This document shows, one piece after another, positions 32,630-46,124 of a stretch of 64,000 nt of DNA. Source of the stretch: Thuidium tamariscinum (Eukaryota; Streptophyta; Bryopsida; Hypnales; Thuidiaceae); NCBI GenBank assembly GCA_947034885.2, contig OX344754.2, positions 17,750,501-17,814,500 of the forward strand, in the 5' to 3' direction. The notes beneath the pieces are model-generated. The model was not told the DNA's origin and searched no databases. It saw nothing but the letters and a program-made list of their open reading frames with translations. The translations under genes and the position numbers were made by a program. Position 1 is the stretch's first letter. Every line of letters starts with the position of its first letter.

Positions 32630-34680
32630 GATGGACTCTATTTAAAAAAATACTATTAAGTCTTTCATTAAATTTCTAAATTCTTCTTCAAATTTTGAGC
32701 TCTATGCTTATATAATCCCTATTCTATATTCACACTCACAAAAGAGCACCACTATTACCCTACAAGGTGGTATGCTCTACAAGTAATCATTGCATATGGT
32801 TACATTTCACTTTCTTCAATGTACCAAAAATGTATATTACTTTAAGACACGGTCACTTCTAGTGATCACTGCATTTTCAACTTCAACAATTTGTAATCAA
32901 TTCCACAAAGGTCCAAAAACCATGATACAACTTGGATTCAATGTCAATTCCATTTTTCTTCCTATAAATGTTTTTGAAAATGATTTCAAGGAATTTTTAC
33001 TTCCCCATAAAATGTAATTAATTCTCAATTGGTTGCTTTAAGGGTAGACTTTCTTATCCTAACCCCTAAAGGTCTACACATAAAAGGTAGATGGGCCTCA
33101 AGTGGTCAACCTTGATTTTAACTTTCAATATAATCAATTTTAGTATTTGACTTAAACTAAGAAAATGAATCTTGACAAGTTTTCTTTCTACTTTATCTTG
33201 AAATTTTGGAAAGATTCAAAAATAAAAAGAATTATTGCAATTGCAAGCTCTATGTGCTAAAGTCCAAAAAAATAGTATGTTGTGTTTCTCATTCATATAT
33301 ATTTTTTTAAATGGATTTTCATTGTAAATAATGTTTTTGAAAAAAATAGAGTAAGTCAGTAAGTAGAAAATAAAATTTTCTACTAACAAAAAACATCCAA
33401 ATTTATACATCCATGAAATAAAAGATAAATTTGGTTTGATAGTCAAATTTGACTTCAAGGTCTTTGTTGTAATTGTTTAGGATGTAAAATTTTAAAAAAT
33501 TGATCGAGAAATTTTTATACTAGTTTCCATTGCTATGTATACCTCTTGAGAAAATTTCAAATAATTTGGATTGTTCTTGCTTTTTTCACTTATTTATTTT
33601 TCATTTTTGCAACAAAAATGATGATACTAATAATTTTTCACAAAATCAAATGAAATTTGTCATAGTGAGATACAATTCATAGTTTCAAGTAATAAAATTA
33701 TAAGATTGATATTTGAACACAATTTAATAGGCTAAGTTCACTTAAACATGAAGTTGACCAATTAGCAATGGATCTTGCCCTCAAGGGATTTAATTTTGGA
33801 GCGCTCTGACGTCCAATTTTTGGACAATGTGAAGATTGAATTGAAATAAAAATTTATTTTTCATTACATATTGGATGAAAGTCTTACTAATTTTTTAGAG
33901 ATTCTTTATGAAGTTGTGGTCCTATCCAAGGGTTGGATTTGGTGTTACCAAAGCACATATTTTTCTAAAATTACAAATGTGGAAGTATGTCAAGTGGTTG
34001 ACTTAGATTGACTTTAGTTCAAACTTGGAATTGCAAAACTGAGGTCATAGAATCAAAGAATACAAAAATTCTAAAAAATGACCATGCCAAGAGAACCTCA
34101 TTTCAAATCCTTTCCAACAAAATTCACTCAATAAATGAAAACATTTCGCTTGTAATTGAATTTATAAGGAATTATGAATTTTCCCTTTCAAAATTCATAG
34201 AAAAATATCAGTGATAGTATTGGTAAATCTAACTATATGGGTAGAATCTAAAATCAAAGTCTACAACTTTGATTTGTATTTCAATTCCAAAATTTTCTTC
34301 CAAATAGTACTTTTTGATGATTCTTTTTGAAATTGTCAATTCTAGAGATGAGTCTAGATGCTTAGGGTTAAAAACTCACAATGATCCTATAGATGGAGTG
34401 TAAGCCCTAATTATCCCCTAAGCGTCACAAACCAAACAACTTTGAATGCATGACCATTCTAAAAAAGGCAACATAACTTGAATTTGAATTGATTATTGCA
34501 TTCTTCACCATACAGATTTATAGCCAACAACCTCATCAATCTAGACACATTTCTTTTGGGGAAATCCACCATATGGATGCAAACATTATAAGGTTTGATG
34601 AACCCAATATCCTAGAATCAAAGGTCTTGAAAAACATCCTCTGTGATGTTCAACGGTTAAGGGAATCATCCATCTCAGCT
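32630..34680. other. AT-rich intergenic DNA
   Basis: CCTAACCCCTAAAGGTCTA at about 33059 is an isolated family H end. No gene or RNA is supported. Confidence 0.35.
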
Positions 34681-35298
34681 GGTATAGGAGAGGGCTCTAA
34701 AACCGAGTGGGCATTTTCAACCATCCAATAGGGGCTATGAAATGGACATGTGAACTTTGGAAGAAAAAACTCTGAATTAGTGTGGATTACAATGGAGCTT
34801 GATGAGATTTGTTTTAACTTCTTCAATGAATGGTTTAAGAACCACAATTGGTTCATTCTTAATTAAGTGGCTAGGTGTCCTTTAATATAATTCAAATTAG
34901 AATGCATTGTTCAACCACCTTCTTACAAGTATTAAAAAATCTGAAATAATGATTAAATCAAGCATTCATTTCAGATTTTGAAAGGGACAATTTTAGAAAC
35001 CATTTCAATTACTTTACACATGTTGCAATGCCAGTTTTGGAACAAGGACTGATTTTTTTTCAAAGTATGCATGGATGGGTTTCCAAGGGCCTATGATCAC
35101 ATATAGGGACCTATAACAGATTGTGTTTGAAAATTCATAACTAATTTAATAATGCTTCAAAAAATATGAAATGACTTCTGTTAGATTCCTCATCTATTTC
35201 TCTATCACTGAAAAATAAACTAAAAATATTTTCATATCAGGAGATACACGAAAAAGGTACATCAGTGCTTAGATGCTTGCTTTTTCAGCCTCTTACCA
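34681..35298 (+). mobile_element. AGGTAGG-superfamily MITE (subfamily B2), plus-strand copy
   Basis: Left GGTATAGGAGAGGGCTCTAA; reverse-strand right GGTAAGAGGCTGAAAAAGC. Interior landmarks TTCAATGAATGGTTTAAGA, TTCAACCACCTTCTTACAAG and TCATAACTAATTTAATAATG recur at 50535-51099 and inverted at 4486-5094. Non-coding, about 618 bp. Confidence 0.6.
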
Positions 35299-35624
35299 TA
35301 GATGATACAACATGAAATTTTAAGCTGGCTGGGCTGGGTGCCCGTTTGGGCCCCAAGTCCCGGACTTCAAGTCCGCTGTATCCAAATTGATGTGCAGCTG
35401 ATCCTGACAAAGTAGTTGATAACCACCATGTTCCACTTCTGACCTTATTGCACAAACCTTAACTTATATCACAACAAGATCCGTGCAACACGGCCCCTTC
35501 TCTGAGTGTCCGGCATTGATAAGCTAAGCGAATAATAAGTCCGTTTTCACCACAAAGTCCGTCCATCACCGACCTCGTTTGCCACAGAACTTATCTTATC
35601 AAAACTTCATTGGAGTGCATGTTG
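35299..35624. other. Locally GC-rich unique patch
   Basis: 35330-35600 is clearly richer in GC than its surroundings (GGCTGGGCTGGGTGCCCGTT at 35324) but no frame or RNA can be supported. Confidence 0.3.
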
Positions 35625-35955
35625 AGGCAGAAGGCTCCATAATCGCCCATCTAAGGGCTCAAACTGAATTTTGGAGAGATGAAACATCTTGAAATGTTTT
35701 TCAGTATATTTTCCATCAAAGACAAGTGGAATTGGCATCTAACCCAAGTTGTTTTGTATTTTTTGGAGCTTTGTGGAATTAGTTATCAAATTATGAAGTT
35801 GAAAGGGCATAGGGCTTTGAAATGGTACCCTAGCTAAAATGTACATTGTCAATACGCTACTAAAGGCTATGAAAAACAACATGTACAAATATTGCACATT
35901 TAAGATAGGGCACCATTTTAGAACCTGATCCATTTAAGAGCCTTTAGATATTCTA
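35625..35955 (-). repeat. AGGTAGG-type MITE relic (subfamily B1)
   Basis: AGGCAGAAGGCTCCATAATC at 35625, then GAAACATCTTGAAATGTTTT, GACAAGTGGAATTGGCATCT and TTTGGAGCTTTGTGGAATT: the reverse-complement order of 55918-56247. The right end (ACCTGATCCATTTAAGAGCC) is decayed. Confidence 0.5.
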
Positions 35956-35959
35956 AATC

Positions 35960-36168
35960 CTACCATTGAAGGTGCGACTTGCAGGGTGGATTTACCTTGG
36001 AGAAATATAAGAATTTTTTGCATACAATTTTTTTTTCAAATTTTGAATTCATATTTGCAATTAGAGACCCCAAATTAGCCATAAAAGGTCTTGAATGTAC
36101 CCTAGACACAATACAAAATAGGGGGCTTTTTTCCACTTTTACTTTGGAGAACCCACCTTCAATGGTAG
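35960..36168. repeat. Short element with 15-bp inverted ends CTACCATTGAAGGTG
   Basis: CTACCATTGAAGGTG at 35960-35974 is a perfect inverted match to CACCTTCAATGGTAG at 36154-36168. Weaker complementarity continues inward (GGTGGATTTACCTTGGAGAA with TTTACTTTGGAGAACCCACC read in the same direction). MITE-like, single copy in the window. Confidence 0.4.
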
Positions 36169-39100
36169 AATTTAATGTCTTGCAATTTTGTTTTCTTTCT
36201 TGGAAAAGAATAGAGTCTATTATAAACCAAAATAAAAATATGTTCAATCTAGTTCCAATCCAAGATCAAATGGACATCTCAATTTCATTTGAGAAGTGAA
36301 GCACATCATGTTGTTAAACACATGAAGACATCAAGATGTTCTCCACAATTAATTGGGGAGGTTGCTCTTAATTATGACCACCATAATTTAGCTAGAGTAG
36401 TACATGTATAAATGATTGATAATAGAAATGTCTATTATCAATCATTTAAGTTGATGTGGCTAGATGGAGTCAAAATCAATGCCAAGGGAGTATTGATGTT
36501 TAGTTACAACCCAACTTTTTTTTTTTAAGATTTCTAAATGACATAGAGAACATTGGAATAAAGTACTTCCTTCCAAAATGCCAAGTTACGAAATGAATTG
36601 GGTAGGATAAAAAAATTTCTAGCAATATGACTACCTATCCTAACAATAACTAGGACACCTGTAGTTTAAATTTTTGTTTTTTCGGTAGGTAGACAAGGAA
36701 AAAGAAGGTAGGGTGGAAATTTTTGGCCATTATTCGACCTTACTACCTTGGTAATTAGCCTTAGTATGTTTATTATCCTTGGAGATAATATAGAATGAAC
36801 AAATAAGAATTTCATAGATCTTTGGGGGCATGGTTAGATGGAATCATGTTTTGGAAACTAGGTTGCTTATAACATTGAATCACCTTAATTTGCTTGTACT
36901 TGTTATTGGTTTGAGTGCAATGTGTTTCTATTATGACTTATGAGAGAGCTTTGATTGTGAAAAATTTGATCAAAATCCTTATTAGAAGTAGGCTTGATAG
37001 CAAGAATTTATCAACTATACTTACCATTGTATTAGAAAGTAAAATGAGGAGTTTGATCATATCATTGATGGTGCTATCCCTTTATAGAAGAATGAGAATA
37101 AATATCACTTAAGTTTTTGTATTCTAACCCTTCAAATTTCTTGTGTCATTCAATTTGACTAAGTAAAAATAATGTTTATTGTTTATATGGTGTATTTGAT
37201 TGTGATAAAAGCCAATTGCCTTGACTTGCATGTTTTTCTATACTAACCGTCCTCCAAAGAATGCTTGAACCTTCTTTTAGATCTTTGTAATTTTTCAAGG
37301 TTGCATCTTGGTTCCAATATGGGGTGGGTAGGTGTCATGTTTAACTTTTACTAAAGATATTGCATTTTACAACCCATATGGATCCTTCAAAAGCATCACA
37401 CACAAAAACATAACCAACTATGCATGTTGAAGTTTGTAAATATGCCAAAGTGAAAATGAAACCCAATTATTTGTCAAATGGCCAAAAAAATGACATTGAT
37501 TTTCCTACAAAATTTTGTGGGTTGTGTTCAAAATCACAATTATGTGTTATTATTGCCATATAGATATACGGAGACCATTACTATATTAGTTATTTGAAAA
37601 TAAGAAATTTTGGTTTAATTTGTTTGTTTTTTAAAATTTTCAAAGTTGAGATTTGAAGGGAAAAAAATCACTAGGTGCATATTTGAAGTGCCTTGAAAAA
37701 AATCTAAAATCTAAAATAGTTTACTAACAATTTCTTAGTTTTCAATCATGCATGTCATTGTAATGTATGAGGCATTCAAAGTGATTTGTTTATAGTCTTA
37801 TTTCTTGTTGAGAATAGAAGACAAAACTAAATTAAAAAAGTATAAAATTAAAGTTCACAAGAAGAAAGTTCATACATTCAATAGAGGTGTGTGACTATAT
37901 ACTAAGGAGAGAGAATGTAAATAGTTTTTTTGCTCCATGATTGGTCTAAAATATTTTAATCTTATCACTAATTGCCTTCAAAATTATAGTGATCTATAAT
38001 GGAGAATGTATTAAGAAAATACATTTTTAACACTCCACCTTGCTTGATATAACATTTATATAAGATTTAAGCAATGTCAATTATGGTAATACATATTTTC
38101 TCGTGTAATCTTGTACAACATCTTTGTAAATTCATTTTAATGTTAAAAGCCACTTGGAAAAAAATCCATAGAAGGATAGCAAAGGTTTCTATAATGTTCA
38201 TAATTAAAAAATCTATTAAATCGCTTTGACCATAGCAAGACATGGGGATTGTTCACCTAATTGTTCTTCCTCCTCCTCTTGCTTTATAACTCCTCCTTTT
38301 CTTAGCTTTTAGTCATGTTTATCATTGTAAAGTAGGAGGCATTTAAAGTGTGTGGTTTATAGTGTTATTGGTCACACTTCGTTAAACACCTATTTAACAA
38401 AAACTAAAGGTAGTTCTATTTTACGTACGCATGATGTAAGATTTGATCTCATAAAATTCTTGTTGAATATTGAAAGTTAGTTTTACACTTTAAAATTGTA
38501 TTGACTATGAGAGGTTGCAAAAGAAAATTTAAAAGAAGCTAGAAATAATAGAAATAATATTTTTCATAAAAACCTGTATGTAGAAAATACAATTTTCTTA
38601 TAAACATTTTTGGTTTTAACATCTATTGAATTTGTTTTTTCAACTTTGATTGAATATTTGGCATGAAGTGTTGATCTTGAAAATCAGATATGGTTCACTT
38701 TAGTACGATGATGCATTCAAATTCAATAAATCAATGAAATGTAAAATACACTCCGTAATATATAAGAATGTATAATACAAATATACAACTTAAAATGTAT
38801 ACAACCAAAGTATTCCTTCAATTTGTTTGAAATCAATTTCAAGAAAATATAGAATAGAAAATTACAAATGTTTTAGCAAAATTATTCACAAAAGATATTG
38901 TGCATATGTGGATTATAATTCACTTCTAAAGGACCAAATATCTTTAAAGTGATGAAATGAACTTTGAGAAGGGTATGATAAAGTCAATTATGATTGGATA
39001 TTTTTCTTAAAGCTTGCCTCAAGGAATGGATATGTAGCTCTTCTTTTAAAATAAAATTTTCTTCCAAGTAGGAGCTTTGATCCAAATTGAAGTTGATCCA

Positions 39101-41500
39101 ATAAATTCAAGCAAAGTAGGTAGTTCAAGAGGACACATATTCTATCCACCCTTCCTCCACCCATGTTAGCTTCTTTATTTGAAATTGGCCTATGTGAAAC
39201 TCTATTATGATATATCATACAATAATAATAAAAAATCCTTTTATATCTATGCCAAAATTTCACACCAAAAGGACCAACTTCTATTAAATATTTGTCAATT
39301 GGGACTAAATTTTCCTCTTAAAAATATTAAATCTTAATATTTGTAATATACACTTTGTAGTTTCTTAAGAGTTCCTACACATTTACATAAGATAAACAAG
39401 TCCATAACCACCCAATTTAAATTTTGCCTTCACACTCATTGTTTACATTGTTGTTTTGAAAACAACCATTGAATACATAATTAAAAATGGAATTGAGATG
39501 AAAGTAGTAACATGCTTATTTACCTTATGAGTCTAGTAAAATTTTGAATGGAAATGTTTAAAAATAAAATTTATCATATATTTTTTTATTTATATCCTGA
39601 GATTGACAAATTTTTACATTTTATGTTAAAATGTATCCTTGTTGTTTAGAGATTGATGATGCTATGCAAGAAAACACTTTTTTTGAGTATTTTGTTTTTG
39701 AAATAAAGCATAGATAGAAATTTTATTAAAGTGCATTATGAAACTATATTTACGTATGCAAGTTTTAAATCAATACAACCTTATTTTTTAAAAGTGAATT
39801 GATGTAAATATACATTTCTTTCAAAACTTGTGAAAAAAATTAAAACATTGAATGAGATCATAATTATGATTTATAATTTATAATCAAATTCAATAACAAA
39901 AATTACTTTGGTACATAAATTTTGAAACAATTTTGTACATTGACACCAAGTTTGTTGCAAAACTAATATACTTTAATCCCCAAATGATTGCAATGTTTTG
40001 AACTTCTAAAATTGCTCTATAATTCTTGTATCCAAAGCAAGGCTAAAATCTTCATCTTTGTTTATTCTTTAACAAATCTGAATATAGAAAAATCTAGTGA
40101 ACTTATTCAAAGACATCTTTCTAAATATCAACATTGAAATTCCTGCCCATTGGGAATTCAATGTGCATAAATATCCAAAGGTTTTCTACATCTTTACAAA
40201 GGTGAAGGTCTTCCTTTCAATAATTAAAGAACAAGCCAAGCATGTATTCTATAGAGTCTGAATTTAGTCATTATGCTTGAAATTGAGCTAAGAGTAAATA
40301 GAAAAATTAAACTAATTTTTATATATATTCATCTTTAAATAAATCATAGAGTAGATATTAATACAAGATAATTGAAAAAACAAAATTGTTGATAACTTTG
40401 ACAATAGTTTTAGGATTGTAATTTCTCATGGTGGAGATGTTTTGATAAGGAGTATTCACCCTATGTATATTTTTAATTTAAAATTTTTCAAAATTGAGTT
40501 TAAAAAAAACTTTATATATAAATCTTATGTTCATTGCTTTGTAAAATGAGAATTTTCATAACTCTTATTTCATTATTTAGAATTGAATGGATCAAAATAT
40601 TTCTATATAGGTTACAATTTTAACAATCAAACAAAACTAATTAATTTTTTTTAGAATGTAATTTTAGTTGGCTACTTTGACATTACAATTTAATAAAATT
40701 TTATGTTTTTTGCAATATTTATTGTTAGAATGATGTAAACTAAAGCTTGACACATAGGTTAGGATGGTTACCATTCATCTAAATATTATGTGCAAGTATT
40801 TCAAATTATAAAGTCAATAGAACTTGCCTAAGTTATTTAAAAACTAAAGTGGTTTCTTTAGTCCTTTAGAGATTAATATATGATATTTTTATTTGATAAT
40901 AAATATAATATGATATACATAATAAATCTTCATAAGCTTGACTTATTTTACAAACTTATATATACTTCCAAAAATTAAATATTTCAAGCATTGCTTATCA
41001 AACAATGTCATATGTAAGAATAATTGTAACCATTTAAGAATAAATAAACCCCATAAAATTAAGAAAAATTTGTTAATGTAGTTTGTTATTATTTTTCTTA
41101 ATTAGAATGCTTTAAGTTAGATGTAGATAAATGATTAAGAAAATTAATTCAAGTTTCAATTGATCTAATGTAAATTAAGTCTCAATATACTATACAACAT
41201 AGGGAGAGGTTTTATAGAGCTTTTGTCTACAAAAATCTAGAAACTTTAAAACTTTTGATCTCTATAATTTGCGTAATTTTTTTTTGTAAAATTATTAAAT
41301 AATTACAAAAACCTAATATTAATAGATTGAATATTTTTAATGCTTAGGATGAATTATAGTTTACTTGTATAGTTACTAGAATCTCTAAAAAGGTATCTAT
41401 AAATTTTGTAGATTATTTGAAATTATGTAGTGAATTAGTATATAAATGTAGTGGCTATATAAAAAAATGTAAGAAAATAGGTAGACAAATAAACATTATA
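36169..41500. other. 5.3-kb very AT-rich desert
   Basis: No gene, RNA or bounded element could be identified on either strand. A direct repeat of about 60 bp (ATCATTGTAA or GTCATTGTAA, then GAGGCATTYAAAGTG, then GTTTATAGT) stands at about 37751 and 38321. All open frames are short and low in complexity. Confidence 0.5.
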
Positions 41501-41544
41501 TGTTCAAAGTCACCAGGCAGGTATTGCTTCTTTGAACTCATTGT

Positions 41545-41568
41545 CATTGTGACAAAATTGTCACAATG
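41545..41568. repeat. Short perfect hairpin CATTGTGACA-AAAT-TGTCACAATG
   Basis: Ten-base arms around a 4-base loop, with GAACTCATTG / CAATGAGCTC extending the match. It may be part of an unbounded element; no transcript feature is associated. Confidence 0.5.
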
Positions 41569-41799
41569 AGCTCAAAATTTTAAAATTTTAATTATTTCCA
41601 ATCCATTGACCCCCAATCCGATTTAAATATTAAATATTGAAACTTTGATTTTGAATCTTAATTTTAATATTTACATTTCATTAATTTTGAGTCCTCCTTC
41701 ACCTCCACCCCCTCTTATAATTTTGAGAGGGTAGGCCTCCATACAAAGGATATGGGATAAGAGAATGGGGGGACTTACATTACCGCATTATCATATTTT

Positions 41800-41945
41800 C
41801 ATTTGTATCTAGTATTTGTATTTGTATTCGTATTTAGTATTCATATTCAATTTCAATATTTAGTATCCGTAGTTAATATCCTGTAACCGTATGCAGTATT
41901 TGTATCCAATATTTGTGTCTATATTCAATATATGTATCCAACGGC
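41800..41945 (+). repeat. Degenerate AGTATTTGTATCC minisatellite
   Basis: Irregular repeats of TATTTGTATCY / AGTATTYGTAT cover about 145 bp and end where CAACGGCCGTTG and a G-rich patch (about 41941-42020) begin. The unit is roughly 6 to 13 bases with many substitutions. Confidence 0.5.
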
Positions 41946-43762
41946 CGTTGATTTTTCTTGGAGGGGGGTGGGATTTTTTTAATTTCAAATCCAAGGGCTC
42001 GCGATTTTCCAATAGGGGGGCGTCAGAGAAATTGAAAACAAGTTGTGTTGCCTCCGGCTTTTTGCTACATTGCATTGTCATCATAATGATTTTTTGTCTT
42101 AGAGTTTCAAATCAATCAATGCAAGAAGAAGTTCAAGGTTACATCTCAAAAAGGAAAAAGGATTTTCTTAAGCTTTTTTGGAATCAGCAATTGAGAATTT
42201 GCATATTATTCTTAAATTCATATAAATACTAAAACTAGGATTAAATTATTTTATTTAACCATTACAAATTTACTCTAATTGTTGTCTCAAAAATGACAGG
42301 GTATGCCAAAAATGTGATCAAATGTTGAAAAATAGACCCATATAAGAAATTGTAGTTTACTCTCTAATAAAAACATTAATGGCAATGCTAAATTCAATAC
42401 AAAATATGGTGATTTGAACTATTGTAAAGGTCTAAAAATGATCAAAGTTGAAAATTGATAGAGTTGCAACTTTGTGACAACAAAATCACTAAACTATAGC
42501 TTGAAAACACTCAATGTTCACATAATGTATGATTAATATTTCACAAATTAATTAGAACTCAATATTGCATTCATTATAATTTTAAATATATTATAGATTC
42601 ATAGGAATTTAAATAATAAGACAACATCCAAAACTTCTCCATGGTAGTTTTGATCAAAGTTATTTTTATCCTTCTATAAATTAAATATAAAATTGGTGTG
42701 CCTTGTTCCATTGCCACAATATAATAATAAAAAATACAATTATTTTTTAATTCTTTAATCCATGAAAACTTTGAAATTCTATCATTTTCACACTATAGGT
42801 TCAACATCACAAAATAAAGCCTAAATCCCCCTCTCTTTTAAGAAAATTTTGAAAGTACTATAGATGTGACTATATGACACACAAATTTGGAGATCTCATG
42901 CAAGAAACAAAACAAATCTAGCTTACTAACTAACTAAGTTAAGGCATAATCATTTTAAATATATGATCATACAATTTATTAAGAGTGTATAATGAACACC
43001 AAGAATATAATTAGTGTCAGCATTACAAACTATGAAGAGGTTATTTTCCACTATAACTATATAACTATAAAACTGGATATTCTTCTTTTAATTTGGAAAT
43101 TTTACAATGGAATGCTTGTAGCCAATGTTTTTTCAAAGGAACAATTTAAATATTTTCTTGTCATCATATCACTCAAAATTCTTTAGAATAATGGTGTTGG
43201 CAAAATTTATTAGAAGAGGAAATATTTTATAAGAAAGAAAAATTAATGCTTGTAGCCTAGTAATTTTGAATTTAAAAGAATTGTACTTTTGTATAATTAT
43301 ACCTTCTAGGCAAAAATCTACTTTGTCAATATTTGTGTCATTTTGCATTTTAAGTGATATTAATACTCCCAATGAAATTGTAATCCAACAAAAAGACATT
43401 TCCACATATAAAAAAACAATATTTCATTGATAAATTCAATGAAGTTGAATTTATTGTGATGGTGGTTATTTGCTTATTTGATTTGGAGGTCATGGGTGTA
43501 GGTGCTTTGAATGTAATAAATGAAGTAGTTCTTGAAAAGTTTCATACTATTTGTCAAAGTCTACTTGTACCTAGTAAAGACTTTGTTAAATTCAGGAGAT
43601 AGTTTTTTTTAACATTTTCCATTTTTTTCAATGAAATTATAATAAAAATATTTATTTTCAAAATTCATAAATTTTTTGTACATTGATAAACAAACACATG
43701 GTCTCACCAATAAGAACAAAATATCAAACTCAAATGTTATATTAAAGGCTAAATAGTACTCA
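41946..43762. other. Intergenic DNA
   Basis: A GC-richer patch at 41940-42065 contains an open frame of 113 codons on the plus strand, but its content is low-complexity and no domain is seen. The rest is AT-rich. Confidence 0.3.
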
Positions 43763-44694
43763 TTAACCCCTAAAGGTTTTTGACTATGTTTTCACCAAAA
43801 TTGCTCCAAAACTGTCATTTTTAGGATAACTATCAAATTTTAGAAAAAAAACATTTTTAGAATAATTTAACCGTTGGATCTTAGAGTATACTAATTTGAG
43901 AGCATGTACAAAAAATTTCAGAAAATTCAGCCATGTAGATTGTAAGATAATAGTGTTTGAAGTTACAAAAATCCCTTTTTTATCACTGCGGAAATCCGGG
44001 CAGCTGCACTTCAGAAGGTCACATTTGTATGAAAAAATATTCAAAATGGTTGTTACTCTTTAGATTCATTCTTCAATTCAAGTTGGGTACATGCTCAAAA
44101 AATTTCAAATCATTTCGAATTGTACAACATGTACAAAAAAAATAGTAAGTAGAGAGAAGTAGAGAATTATTCAAAACACTAAATGTTTAACAATTTATTT
44201 ATTGAATTGAAAAATGCCAATCTCAATGGTTGAAATGTTGTAATAAACATTCTACACCCAATGTTTTTTGTTTTTTTCAAAAATATTGAAAATTGAGTAA
44301 AATAAAGGACTTCAAAGTTTGTTTTAGAGTAGAGAATCCATAACTACCCGCAAACTAAAATTCTTCATAATTTTTGACTCATTAATCCAAATGGAATGAT
44401 TCAAAGATTTTCACATATATATAAATCTATAAAACCAATTTCAAATTTTGGTTTCCAAAAAAAGTGATTTTTCCTGATCTGCCCGAACTGCCCGAGTTGA
44501 GAAACAAACAACATATTATGCAATAACTTTTCAACCATGTAGTCAAAAGTCATGAAAATTGTTGGGCTTGAAAGATACTCCTCGTCCACACCTTCTATTA
44601 AATTTTGGTTCCAAAATATAGAAATCTCTAGTCACACGTACCTGCCCAAAATTGCTATGTTGCCAAAAAAGCACTTTGGTCCTTTAGGGGTTAA
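43763..44694 (-). mobile_element. 0.9-kb element with TTAACCCCTAAAGG ends (family H), copy 2
   Basis: Left TTAACCCCTAAAGGTTTTTG (43763), right GGTCCTTTAGGGGTTAA (ending 44694). It is the reverse complement of 31714-32629 over its full length, 932 bp. A third, truncated copy in this orientation lies at 58800-59170. Non-coding. Confidence 0.75.
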
Positions 44695-45016
44695 TAATGC
44701 TTGGTCGTAATGCTTTAGACTCAATATTGTGGAAAGTAAAGCAAAATGACCTTTCAAAAATCAAAATATGTACTAAATTCAAATAAGTAGAAGACAGATA
44801 CAAACAAAATTAATATCATTAGAAGATTCAGGCGATGTTGTCAAAAATTATTTTTGTATTTGTGTCTTCTGAGCAATGTCAATGAATTAAAAAATGATTT
44901 GCCAATTATTTGATTCACTTTTAAAATTAATTAATTAATTAATTGTATTTGTACATATACATTTTTTTAAAAACAAAAAGTGACCAATGAATTAAAAGAA
45001 AAGAGGAACACAATCA
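44695..45016. other. AT-rich spacer
   Basis: TTAATTAATTAATTAATTG at about 44928 is the only low-complexity feature. Nothing else is seen. Confidence 0.4.
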
Positions 45017-45315
45017 CATTAAATGAGATTTGAGGTCTTAGGAGGGCCATTTCAAGTCTATTTCCAAAATAGTTCCCGAAATTGTTGGTCGTTGTCAAGC
45101 CAATAATTACCCAAAAAAAATGGAAAGGGGGTGTCTTGAAATGTGAAAAAATGTCAATTTTTTTAATAAAAATCGATGACATAGCATGGTCTTGACCACA
45201 TTGGATTTTGCAATTTCTATATTCCTGTGACGCTAAAACCTATTTCCATGGCAGTTTCAGTGTTCCCGCAGTTTAGGAACTCGCAGTCTATTGGAGGCCC
45301 CAAATCTCATCTAAT
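45017..45315. mobile_element. MITE with GGCCTC-containing ends (family G), copy 2
   Basis: Left CATTAAATGAGATTTGAGGT; reverse-strand right CATTAGATGAGATTTGGGGC. Shared interior: TTTCCAAAATAGTTCC, AAGCCAATAATTACC, CATGGTCTTGACC and CGCAGTCTATTGGAGGC. About 299 bp, non-coding. Confidence 0.65.
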
Positions 45316-45790
45316 GATTTAGTTCATGGGGCCAATCCAACTTAGATGGCACATTAAGACTTAAAAGAGAGGTGCCAAATCTGCTTATGGAAGTTGTCAG
45401 AGCAGAAAGTTCATTTTTGCACTAGGTATTTTAGAAACTTTTGCATATAGACATCCAATACTCTTCACTATAACCATGAAATTGAGCCAAGGAGTGGTTC
45501 CGGTTAGCCATCTTAACAAGAATGGTGTTCCTCTAGGCAAGCTTGCAAACTTATATAGTGTCAATTCTTTCATTATTGAAGGCAAGCCAATTGCAAGTAT
45601 ACTAAATATTCCTCAAGGTGACTCATCTAGAAATGTCATTTGTAATGTTGAAAGAGAAATTGGCAAAAGAATGTTGGTCATCATTGCTAAGATATCCTAG
45701 ATCAATGCTAGTAATCATTTCCTTCATGGGGGGCTCTCTCTTTATAAAAATAAGGATATAGGTGCAAACACTGGGTAATAAAAGGGGGGA

Positions 45791-45833
<43 letters not shown>

Positions 45834-45834
45834 T
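45791..45834 (+). repeat. (TAT)n trinucleotide microsatellite
   Basis: About 14 uninterrupted TAT units. Confidence 0.95.
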
Positions 45835-46032
45835 TGTGCACCCTAGAATTATGTAATTTTTAAATTTCATTTATTAAAAAGGGGGGCATATATGATTTGT
45901 GATCTCCAATTGTCACAAATATATCATATGCTATCTTACTTCAATTTTTTTCTACTATTTTTTTCTGACATTCACATTTTTTTCCTTATATGCAAATTTT
46001 TTGTAAAGTGCCATAGAATTTGTAAAGTCCAA

Positions 46033-46124
46033 CACATATTGAGTTCCTACTTTGTAGTTTGTATGGCACTTTGCAAATTTTGCGAAGTGCCATACAAACT
46101 ACAAAGTAGGAATTCAATATGCAC
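46033..46124. repeat. Near-perfect 45-bp-arm hairpin
   Basis: CACATATTGAGTTCCTACTT... on the left pairs with ...AAGTAGGAATTCAATATGCAC on the right, with only a few mismatches and a loop of a few bases at about 46077-46083. The size and the few mismatches resemble young plant MIRNA or inverted-repeat small-RNA loci, but no flanking signals were identified. Confidence 0.6.
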
